Assembly: GCF_041381155.1 (NCBI RefSeq)
Contig: NC_091142.1
Location: 3,661,778-3,725,777 of the forward strand
Length of the DNA stretch: 64,000 nt
Direction of reading: 5' to 3'
From: Argopecten irradians
Taxonomy: Eukaryota > Mollusca > Bivalvia > Pectinida > Pectinidae
A program made the position numbers and the translations under genes. Under the pieces are notes generated by a model. The model saw only the letters and a list, made by a program, of their open reading frames with translations. It was not told the DNA's origin and ran no database searches. Positions 50,410 through 62,900 of the stretch are shown piece after piece (the stretch's first letter is position 1; each line of letters starts with the position of its first letter).

Positions 50410-50540
50410 GGGTCTGTCAGGTGGACAGGGATATCTCAACCCTCGTGAAAGATTTTGGCCGTCAACCGTCAACAAGCATCGGGTTGACCAGCCAAAATTT
50501 TTTTCTCGGGTTGAGAGACCCCTGTCCACCTAACAGACCC
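50410..50540. mobile_element. 131-bp MITE-like element
   Basis: Ends are GGGTCTGTCAGGTGGACAGG at the left and the inverse at the right with one mismatch, extending through CTCAACCC and ATTTTGGC. No coding capacity. It is in the gene B first intron. Confidence 0.75.
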
Positions 50541-50915
50541 ATGTACCATGTATTATTGTTATGAATAGGCTCCGACCGAAATAGGTTTTATCTTCTGAAA
50601 ATAAAGTGAAGAAATGGCCAGAGTAGGGAGGGAGTGTGCAATGTGCACGTGTACACGACACGCACGATGTAAGAGTCATTGTTTTTTATGAGTTGCTTTT
50701 CTTTTGCCAATTGAAATATAAAGATGCGCTAAAAACCGAGCATAAACTACAGAACATATTTTCTTATCGTCCATGTTCAAGGAACACTATCGTCTCCGAC
50801 AATGTTGAAAGATTTTGAAATATGTTGTGGTACATGTACGTGTTCTTAGTATGTCTGAATACTCTCTGTGTTCTTGTTGTAGACGTAACAACTATATAAG
50901 TAAGCTACATAAACG

Positions 50916-53900
50916 ATGGCAGCTACAAGAGTAGCTGTTCTTGTTGCCATGTTTTGTGTGTTTCTCCAACCATCGGGTGAGTATAATGTAAACCGAAAAA
51001 CTGTGAAAAAGTTTGTTTGTTTCGATTTTATCATGTTGTTTATATTCTATAATTCCACAAATTAAGATTTAAAGTTTAAATAACATAAAAAATGTTGTTC
51101 TAAATGCTTGATCATAGACCAAACTCAGGTGTTTTAAGTTTTGATTGTAATAAAAATAACTGCTAAATCAAATCAACTTGTAACATTTTAAAACATGTTG
51201 AAGTCTAGTTTCTCACAGAACACTAAATAGCAGTACACGCAGATATTCTTAGCTCCCATTCCCACCAAAGTAGCAATTTTCAAAGAAAACAGAGATGGGA
51301 GCTGATTCTCCATGCAAGTAAATTGCGTGGTGTTTTTCGCAAATCTTATTGCTTGCGTTTTTGGTAGTACAACCAGTCAATTTCTGAGAATAATTTAAAA
51401 TGTTACCTAGAAAATAGTATTGTTTATGCATTGACGTCTAAATGTTGTACTGTATGGGTAGCCATGTTATACAGACTCAGACTTATCTTTTTCTACAATT
51501 ATTATATTGATTGATGATATTTTTTTTTATACAGGCGCAGTCTTGTTAAGTGTGAAAATTAAAACCGGAACACGGAATTATGCCGGAACTTCTGCTAGAG
51601 TTTACATGGATTTGTTCGGAACCAAAGGAAGCTCGGGCAGCAATTATCTTGGCAACAACTTCGAAAATGACGGGACAAATTATAAATACGTTTACAGTAG
51701 TGTTGGGATGGTAGAGAGCATCAGGGTGTATCATGACGACTCTGGGGCGCTCTCGGGATGGGACTTAGACTATGTATGTACACTTTCAACATTTAGATAC
51801 AAAAGTAGATAAGTTGGCATTTAATATGATCACAACGTGCACAATGAAATTGAAACCATATTTCACTACAATACATATATTGCAAATGTAATCAAAATAT
51901 TCCATAAAAACAAAATATTGCCAAACTCAATCAGAACATAAATATAGTGTAACTTTAGGTTTTAATTAGATAGACAATTAAATATTTATTTTTATTGATT
52001 AATATTGTAATGCATCTCTTTTAAAACTTTCGATACTTCTATCTTCCATCTAACGATTGTTATCATTGGGTAAACTTTTTCAGCAAATAAAGTAACGAGA
52101 TGACTTTTTGATAATATGACAGGAATCCTTGATCTTCAGCGAAATGAACTTGATATAGGTCGTCGCACAAACAATTGAAGTGAACATTTTGAAGTAAAAA
52201 AGCGAAAGTTCACCTCTTTACATCACGTAAGACAATACAATGATAGTGTGTTTCTCTTTTGTTTTAGATTGAAATAACTGATACGTCGACAAACCGGAAG
52301 TTTACTTTTAGTTGTGGCTGTTGGGTGGAGAATGACGACAAGAAAACATTGACTTCATTCCGTGAGTTTGCTTTATTGTAATTTAAATACAGTATATCCC
52401 CTTTAAATCGACTTCGCATTCCTCGAATATTTCCATTTGTCGAACTGATCGTGTTCTCTCACAACAGTATCCTTATAGAATCTATGTAACAGAACTGCGG
52501 ATAAGTCGAACTGTTATTTGTCGAATATCCCTCAAATTCCAGGAACAGAAGTGTATACACTTTCTTTCAAATACATAGTTAAGAGCCCATTCATTCGTCG
52601 AACAGGTGTTCGGCACTTGGTGTTGTTTTTGCCTGCATAGATTACACAAGACTGTGCCATTGTCTCGAATGCGATTATCAATAAATGGAGGGGTTTGTGC
52701 ATATAAAGCAATCCTCAATCCACAATCAATTATTAGCATAATTTCTAAGTGATTATCTCAGCGAGAAAACAAAGATGATCATGGAAACTGAGCTTAGAAT
52801 GTTGGATGGATGTTTTTTTCACTTTTGTTTGTGATGCTTTCAATATACAGTCAGTCTGGTGTCGTAATGGAAGGCCTACTGTGTACTAGACTAGGAATGT
52901 CGAAATTATTGTTTAGTTATGAATTATTTATTACGTGTATTCTACAGGTTCCTTATGCAGTATATTTGCAGATTCCGGAAAGAAACACATAAATTTAATA
53001 TGTAGGTCTAGCCCACTTCTGAATAATCTTAAACGCGATGATTGTTTGTATCCTTAGCCAGCATGATTCAAGTTTGATTTCAGATTCTTGGCAAAACAAA
53101 AAGACAACAAAGACCTAATGAAATAAACCAATAGTCGATGTGATAAATTCGTATAAAGGCATAGAGTGTCAGTACGAACTATAGGGGGCTCGATCGACAG
53201 TTGTTGTTAATAAATTGTTAATGTTATAGGTATATTTCTGAAAATGTCTTAAAAACATATTCGTTATATAATCGGTGTTCAATTTCAATCCTACGCTTTC
53301 TTAGACTAGTATATTTGATGTTTTAGTTTAATAAGTTTAGGTTGCATGTGCAATTCACGTGCATCATTCAATGTTATTTTTAATCAATGCGTTTCGTATA
53401 TTTTTTCCGAATTAAGTCATTTAAATTTCCCGGTTTATGTTGGCCACTTAAAGAGCTATTTCGTCTTCTTTTGGTGTATTTCAATAACATTTTGGCTAGT
53501 TATATTTATTGCTTCTGTTTGACTAACATGTTTATAGTTAGATAACAATCGCTAACTTTACATTTGGCAAAAGCCTGTATACACTTACATAGGAGAAACT
53601 AAAACGGCGAGGGAATACAACATTATGGCACTCAGTGACGACCGAAATTCGACGAATTAACTTTTTTTTTCCACATTCAGCATGTTATTACTATTTGCCT
53701 ATTAACAACTGTGCCTCCACCCCGGAGCGTGTGTCCTGTCATGTCGGGAAATGTAACCAGTGTGAAAGGGGTTACTTCATAGATGGATACGGCTGTACAT
53801 GTAAGTGGTATCAAAATCATTTATGTTAATTCTTCAATTTAAAAGTTTATTTTTTCATAAAAATGACTATCTGTGGTACTCATTCTACGGAAATTGATGC

Positions 53901-56900
53901 ATTTTAGATAATGACAGAGCATGTTCTATGAATACAAATGATCCTGCATTAATTTAGAATTGTAGAACAGAGCACGTATATAAGATTTTTGACACTTCTT
54001 TCTTTTACTTTTGTTATAAAATGTCTGTATTGCTTTTATGTTGGTATTATAGTAATACCTTTATATGATTTGACACTTTTTACTTTTATCAATTATTTAT
54101 CGTTTAATGTTGTATCGTATTAATATCCTTAGTAATATATATTTACTTCCAGCATGTGGTACCATACCTGACTGTAGCCAGGTGTTGTGCACTAGTTTGT
54201 CAAACCGCTGGTGTGACAAGTGTCGGGACGCAGACCTATTTAAGCTTGATAACGGTGGAAGAACTTGTACAAGTATGTAGCGTTTACTTTTGTTACTGTT
54301 TATATACCTATACAACTTAAGTAGGTCAAAGTTAATTAACCCATAGTGCAATTTACCACTAATTGCTTTACAGTAGGTGTAACGTTTTGTCTAGTTGACG
54401 AATTTGCATCTGTGATCAACCCGGTTTCCAAACATCATCACGCAAACGCCCTAAAAATTGTGTTTGTGAAGTTCAAAGTTGTTTCAAAGCGAATTTTCAC
54501 CTTTTGGCATCAAAAAGTTGGGGAAACAACCCATTTATATCCAGGAACTTCAGATAACATTCACACAAGAAATACTTGTCAACTCCAGTTAAAGTAAGTA
54601 TAATCCATTCATGTAAATGAAATTCTAGTTATCATAAATAATGATATAACAATGATTTATTCTGCTTTTGTGGATGCGCAATCAGTACTTCATTTCATAT
54701 AGGGCATAATGCCATGGACTTTTTTTGGGTCACAGTTAATTAGTAATATTTAATCTTGAAAAAAATTAAGAGGCTTAAACTTTCCAATGTTGGTAATGGT
54801 GTAAAAAAGTAACGATAATTTGCAACTGAAGAAAAATACCAATTCGTCTGCTCCTGTTGTTGACAGGAAAAATATCATCCGTGGTGTAGCGGTGTAGCAT
54901 CTTTAAGTACATTAGTCAATGAATCCTTACTCACAATAACTGCATGTGCGAATGTTTAGGAACATGTTCGTGGGAGAACCGTTGGTGTTGGCCCGGGACG
55001 TGTGGAAGTCCGGATACTCACAATTACGCCAGGAACTGTGCATGTGACAGCACCGACTTCAAGACGGTGTACGATTCAACGCAAGCCAAGTGTGAATGTA
55101 AGATTCCATTCATAGTTTCAACTTGTTCCTAACCGATTGCAAAAACAAATTTATTTCCGATATACTGTATAATTCATCGAATATGGCTTGCATATAATAG
55201 TCAACCTGGAAGAATATGTAATTGTTAAATTTCGCGGGTTTTAAAATTTCACGATATACTGTTATGTACTTATTGGAGGGGACTTATTTTCGCAAACTTT
55301 TTTTGCTGCTTTGATATGAAAAAAACATGCGTTTTGCAAAAACGAGCGAGATAACAAATTAAACTTATTTGAGTGAAATCCACGAGTTTTGCAAAATCAA
55401 AAATCTCATAAATATTATCAACTATACATTATTTCATGAGTTAATCTTTTACACAGATATTCCATTTACAAAAACTTTTTGTTGAATATAGTTCCTTGAA
55501 AGAGAATGAACATTAAAAAAATTCTCAAAAGGAAATCCTTTTCTGTAACATTAAATAAAAAAATGGAGATGAAATTTCTTTTATCAATTGTCTTTTTTGT
55601 TTGAAGTGACGAAATCTCCAGAGGTTCTGACGTGCCGAATGAAAATCATCGACCAAAATAACGACGAACGAATGTCGTACGTACCGGAAGGACAACCAAA
55701 TAAATGCTCCAATCAGCAGGATTTTTATGGGAACCTACAAGTCGACAAGATCGTCACGGAGACCAAGTTTGATCTCTTGATAGACGTTTCTCACCTGAAT
55801 CCCCTAAAGCCACGTTTCGTTACTGAATATGCTTTTGGTGTCACCGACGTACACTTTCACATCGTGAGAAAGACCGTATCAGGTTTGAAGGACGTTATAA
55901 AGAAATCATGTGTTTTGCATTGAGATTACAAAAAGTTTCAATATCTGTAACAAATCATGCAGAGACATGTAACATCTTTTCAAACTCATCCATGTACGGG
56001 TCATGACCTTTCCTACTACCGTACGGATATAATCGTAACTTCTATGGCGATCATATCAAAATTGAAGCATGTTTACAAGTTATCAAGGAAGCATATTAAC
56101 ATTATTTTATATTACTTAATTTCAACTACATTTACAAATACTTACAATGTCGGGGTAGACTTTAACCTTTTGTTTCTAGTTACTTATAGTGTGAATTATA
56201 ATTACATCTATCTGTATTCAGTTGTTTGGGATTATGTTTTATGTTCTTATATAATATATACGTATATGCTTGTTCTATTAAAACCTTTCGTTTTTTTTCT
56301 CTGACTGCATCTGTATGGTGAAAAAGTAACGGTCTTATCAGATATAATGGTTTTCTTTTATTCATATAAAGAGATAAATAACAATACTTCAATGTTATAC
56401 ATATAATAAATAACTGTGGAATTGTTTTAACAGGATCAGAAACACTGAGTACATTCCCAATAAAAGAAGATCCAAATAGTAAAAACCCGTTAAACCCTGC
56501 GCCATTTGATAGAACTCTACAGAATTCATTCAGTCTCGCGGACGGACAGAGGTTTGTAGTTGTATCCATTGTACATGTAACAAAAATCGTTAAATATAGG
56601 ATATAAATTCAACAAAAGCCACATTTGTTTTATGTGAGAATTTCGGATTAAAACGTTATCGTTACTATACGGGAACTTTCCAGTATATGACGGCTTTAGC
56701 TCTGCTGACGGTCGTTTGTAGTGGTATGTATACTGTTACCTAATATTCTACTAATAATGCCACTTTTACTTTTATTTAAGGTTATGTCTACGATATGCGG
56801 TTCAAGGAGGGGGACACATGTATTCTAAGAACGTCCAAAGTCATAACACGTTTTCAGTACCATACCCCAAAACTTCAACTTCAAGAGAACTGTGTTACTG

Positions 56901-59900
56901 GTATGATGGTTCTCCGCCAACACATTGCCTAGAACATAGTGCCTGTGGCACAGAGCCTATGGATATGTCTGAACGTATCCTGAACAGTTTGGACTTCACG
57001 GTGACGTTCACAGGCTGGGATGACCTCTCTCCTGTACCGGAAGATCCAAAATTCGCTTCCGGTATACACACATATGTGGTAAATTTGTACGAAGTTAAAG
57101 AAGCAGGGCATGATTTCCTTGATGTTGGGACGACTGCTGTTCTACCGCCTGTAGAGCAGACCTCGCCAGTTGATATAAGCATCCCATCAGATCTACCGAA
57201 TCCGGCTATGTACGCCGTAGTACTGGAAGTGAAGGACATCGCTGGAAATGTCAGACAAGCCCGAAGATTCGTCTTATTCGACAATTCATCAAAAGTAGTC
57301 ACGCGGGATGATCGACCATTTTATTCTACCACGGCCTCTCAAGATGCCGGATACAAGTGGCAAATAAACCTAGAACAAATATGTTACTCCTGGACCGACA
57401 GATTCATCAATGACAAATTTTACCACCTAAATCTTCTTAAACCAATAAAAGCAGACTACCATGGTTTGATATCTGGTATTTACGAGCAGACGACTGGACT
57501 CCTCCCCGTATCAGGAACCGAGAATGTCCATGGTTTAACAAGGTTTCGGTATACCCTGAGTCGTGACGATGATTTGATCATCCAAGAGACAGATGTGCCC
57601 AACTTTACATCACAGATGTTGTGTATTTCCCCAACATTAAGTGATGGAGAAACCTATCGTCTTCACCTTATGACAGAGGACATCATGTCACATTCGTATG
57701 AGGAATCCCTGACAATTCACGTTGACTCCAGTGAACCTGACATAGCTGATGTTTGGCTCGAGAAAGACGGATATGAGAGACTCTTTGTACACAACAGTAT
57801 CGACCTATCTGAAATGACCCTAACATTCAAGGCTATAGATGTCCACAGCGGCATACACACTGTCGACTGGTCCCTTGGTACAGTCTTTGGAGGGAACGAC
57901 ATTGGACAGGGCTCGCTTAGTGTTCACAGACTTGACAATAATGTAAGTATACATTTTTATTAAGAAGTGAGAAAATGATCCTTAGCTGAATATGTAGAAT
58001 CAAGTTCATTCCCATTACACCATACAGCCATGCTAGCTATATATAAATGTTCTTAGTTGCACATATCTACATTGATACTATTGAACTTTTGCAGTATCTC
58101 GTCTTTGCATCGATTGGAACGTTTTTGTTATGTGAGCAAACCAAACGTTGTTTTCTCTAAATACTTTGATGTTACGCTCGCAAACAATATGTATACCTAA
58201 ATATATTTTATGCTACAGTCATCCTGCCCATCTGACGCTACGACCTGTTACTGTCCTACTGTTGGTCCATGTGCCTATTACAATTTCACTGTCGATCTTA
58301 ATTCCCTCATCCACGGTAACAATCATATTGGGAATCACAATCGCCAGTACCACTTTACCATAACGGTGACGAATGCCACTCGACTCGTCACCATAGATCA
58401 CTTGGAGGTTTTATCTGACGACTCTCCCCCAGCCCCGGGGGTAGTGATGGAAGGGGTGGTAGGGACACCAGATATTGACTATATAAGTGAGGAAACAGTA
58501 ATTGTGAGCTGGGCTGGATTCATTGATCACGAAAGTGGTATAAAATTGTACAAAGTGGGTCTGGCTACAGAATGTTTGGAAGATGCAGACTTTGTTATTT
58601 CAAATAGCACGAATAACGACACGCATTTACAGGAGACAACGATCGAATCAGTCCGTGTTTCTCTGCCACAGGACGGAAAGTACTACGTGACTGTAGTGGC
58701 TTACAACAACGCCATGGAACCGTCAAAGCCTGTCTGCTCGGATGGCATCATTTTGGACAGGACTATACCAAAATTGGTCAATCTTACATTACAAAGTGCA
58801 ACTATGAGAGAGACTATTATATGTTCTGATGGGAGCGCCTGGTTCATCACAGCAAACTTAACGAAACATAAAATGAATGACACCGACCACTCTGATTATT
58901 GTATGAATTCGACCACCAATGACTTTGTCTCGAGTTTACCACTGAACATCTTAGATTCCACAGAAGGTTTGGTTTTGACCAACAACATAAGTAATTCACA
59001 TGGTATCATCTATCTCCCTATTGATATGATGAACATAAAATGGGATATAGTAGAAAGTGAAAGTCAAATACACGAGGCTTTTGTTGGAATAGGCTCAACA
59101 AGAGACAGCGTTGTGTCTCCAGATTTGATCGATTACCAGAAATCTCATCACAAATACTTCTACAAGAAACGACACACTGGTCTCAGTAACGGAGATGAGT
59201 TCTACATCTTCATTAGAATAACCAACAGTGCTGGCCTTGAAACGACGGCTGTGATTGGTCCGGTTCTTCTTGACGAGTCTCCTCCCAATTGTCCACCTAC
59301 CTTGATTCCAAGTGTCCATGGTGATAATTTGCTCATTGAATGGAATAGAAATGAATTTGACGACAATGAGCAACAAGAAGATATATCATCCTTTTCCTAT
59401 AGAATAGGTAAGTTATTGTACTGAATTGGATATTATTCGAAATATTCAATGTAGCATTTCTTAAAATATGATCATAAATATAATAAATGATAAGCGTTTC
59501 ACATTACATTATGCCGATAATTTAAGCCGGTTTCGCCTAATATTTTATTCTTTCACGTTTCGATATTCAATTGTTTAAGGTATTTATGCAACTATGTACA
59601 AATCATTATCGTTTGACACTACATTAAGTTAAATATAAAGGGTTTCATCTATTTGTTTATCATTTGCAAATTATTGTTTCTTCCAATAGCTGAATTTAAT
59701 CATTAAACTTTGAACCGATCATTCTAGGTCGCCAAGGAAGACTCGTTTCCGGATTACAACATCTTCCGTACGCCAAATGTGGAGACAGACTGTGTTTTCA
59801 GATTGACTTGTCAGATATCCAGGAGTACGATCTTCAAGAGCAATTTGAATTCTATCTTCAAGTGTATGCCTTTAACGACGCAGGCTATCACTGTACTGTA

Positions 59901-62900
59901 GATACCAAACCATTCTATCTTCCATCCATTCTACCGCCTGGTCATGGACTCGTATATGATGTCATCTCGGACAAAAACTCCCATCAAAACGACTACGTAG
60001 ACGTCGACGTGGTTTTAGCCACATCAGGATTATGCGTTACATGGACTGGGTTTGAACATCATGGCGTGGTTGCCTTTGAATTCGGTGTAGGACGGAGTCC
60101 CGGAGAAGACGACATTGTTCCGTTCCACCAGATAGGAAATACCGGTATTCATTGTGAAACGTTTACTAACCTTACATATTACGTTCAGTATTTTACTGCT
60201 ATCCGTGCATCGTCAACAGGAGGAGAAAGGGTCGGTATCTCAGATGGCTTTACTCTGGTGAAAGAAAGCGATATCGATTCATCTATCTTAAAGGTGTATG
60301 ACGGACGAGGATGTTCCGAACGGAAAGATAATTTGAATACGACCTTGTTAATAACAGAAGACCTCGAACTTTTTGCTGGTGATACACAGTTCCACGTCGG
60401 CCATACATATACCTTCATTTCAAACGCAAGTGTTTCTGTTGATAGCACAGAAGCGGATATTTACAATCAAACTCAAAGACAACCACATTTCTACGTTTCG
60501 TTTGTACCGCTTATATCCTTTCCTCGTTTCAATTTGACTTCAACTGATGGAGAAAACTCCTATGTAAACATTTACCTATCGGACTGCGTCATCGATCATG
60601 ACGTCATCTTTGTATCAGATCACCCATCAGTCTACTGGTACAATGATGATTTCCATCAGTATGTATCACATTACGAAGTTGAACTTAAGGTTTCATCAGG
60701 TGACAATGCATCACAAACTGATCATGTGACAATCGCGTACGGTAGAACATCTGGTAATACCACTGTCTATACTTTCAATGATGTTTCTTTAAAATCCGGG
60801 CGGTATATTATTTCTGTCAGACCTTGTATTCGGGAGATATGCTTGAAATGGACCAGTTCTGACGGATTTGTAGTCACGCATGCTACATATGATGAGTTTA
60901 GTGTAGAGGCTTACTTACATAAAATAGACGACACATGTTCATTTGTAGACATCGCATTGTCAAATCTCGAATATCCATCCGGAATAGCTGAGTGTGACGT
61001 CATTGCGCAATGGGGAATATTTCAGAACAAAATCGCCACATTGCAAGTCACACCTTGGATTTCACATACGTTTTCTGATAATCTGAACAACAGTACGGTA
61101 AGTAAAACTGCATATTCTGATTGTTAATGTCCATTTATTTTATTACAAAATTCTGCTCATCTTACTGAATCTCGAATAAAATCTGTACTGTAATTTACAA
61201 AGGGATACAAATTCCAACATAAACGTGTATTTCTTCCGGATCAGCTTTCATTAATAATAGTAACTCATAATCAAGTGTGTATTATTTAAAATTTTGACCA
61301 TTTTTTTTTTTCTATTCCTTACCACAGATTTCACAGTGTATTGAACTACCACGCTACCCTCACCAGCAGTTGTACACATGTGTAGAGATACATTTTCCTG
61401 ATGGGCCCTCTGGCATAAAATGTGTGTCACTAACAGTGACAGAAGATCCGAACATTTTCGACAAAACTCTCTTATACGAAGTCGACTCAGATTTGGACAT
61501 TGTTAATGATATCAAAGACTCTATCCATGCATCGAATATAGGCCATAAGCTCGCATGGCTCCACGAGACCGAACTCGACTTTTCTGCAAAACCTGTTCGG
61601 GTTGGAGGAATCATTCTGGGGCTAGGAGACCGCCCGGTCACGTGGTATCTTCTGAAGGATAAAAAAAATCAGTTGACATGTGAAAACAACCCTCTCTGTG
61701 TAGCTGTCTATCAGACTGTTGGAGGATTTTGCGCTTTTCAGGGGATCGTACTTGAAAACGAAATAATCCACTACATCTGTGCCAAGGTACAGAGCTATAC
61801 ATCTCCGAATGGACAGATCCTCGCTGCTTTTCAGACTTGCGGCGATGGGTTCGTTTTTGACGAAAATCCGCCCGAGAAAGGTGACGTCATTATTATATCA
61901 CAGAACGGGTACATCACCAACAACAGACATATGCTGGTCCACTGGGATGGGTTTCAGGATTTCCATGGTTACAAAGACCTGGGATACCCGGGCAGTATAT
62001 CCAGATATGAATATTCAATAGGTAGGATAGTTGATATTTATTATTGCCAAATAAAGGTACTTATTTTTAACGTATAAAAAGTAATTTTCAAGTCATAGTT
62101 AACGGAAAAATATTTTATGTATACTCCTTAATTTAGATATTGTAAATTTGCTTATTTTCTCTTTTGCAGGAAGCAATCCACATGGACAAGACGTTGTGGC
62201 TAAGAAAACAATCGGTCACTCGAATTCCGTAAAAATCATCAGCCCGAATCTCCATGCGGGTTTCACATATTACGCTACAATTACTGGTTGGTTAATTTGA
62301 TGCTTGATTAACAGTTGTATTTAACATGGAAATGTATTGACATATTCTGTTTTTTATATGTTGCTGTCTCGGTTTTTTTTTAATATTAGTCAATTCTCTA
62401 CTGACAGATTATGTTTTTGTAAAATTGTTACCAGCATTTGATCACGTGGGTCATTCAAGCACAGTTGTCTCCTCTGGAGTTTTGTTTGACGACACGCCCT
62501 ACGCGTGGAACGTTACGTGTTGGAACCTACCTTATGTCAAGCGACTACTTAGGGCCAAAGGTCAACGTACACTGGACAGGTTTCCATGACGACGAAAGTG
62601 GTATAGATAGAATACAGTTAGGGATCGGATCAACCGAATCTACACCAGACATCGTGAACTTGTTTGATTTTTATGGTGATTCTGCCACATTTACTGAGCT
62701 TTCTGAGCTGCAGGACGGAACTGAATATTTCATAATCATATTTGTAAGTAAACCCTATGGTAATATATCACCATAACATTCAATATAATTCACAAAAACA
62801 ATAACATCATTGGTATCTGAGACAATATACAGGAGATATACAGAAGCCTTATAAAGTGATGCTTATTTGACAGTATGTTTATGGTAAATTAGGTTGTAAA

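Noticed and set aside
50893..50899. TATATAA just before the gene B start codon
   Set aside because: It is 17 bases from the ATG, so transcription would start inside the coding sequence. A good acceptor at 50881-50882 explains the context better.
54374..54593. Open, splice-flanked segment between gene B exons (acceptor before 54374, GTAAGT after 54593)
   Set aside because: It enters in phase 1 and leaves in phase 2, so the next exon at 54960 would be out of frame. Skipping it restores phase, and its translation does not resemble the cysteine-rich modules around it.
56180..56569. 129-codon minus-strand open frame
   Set aside because: It is AT-rich, has no domain, and overlaps a gene B exon on the other strand.
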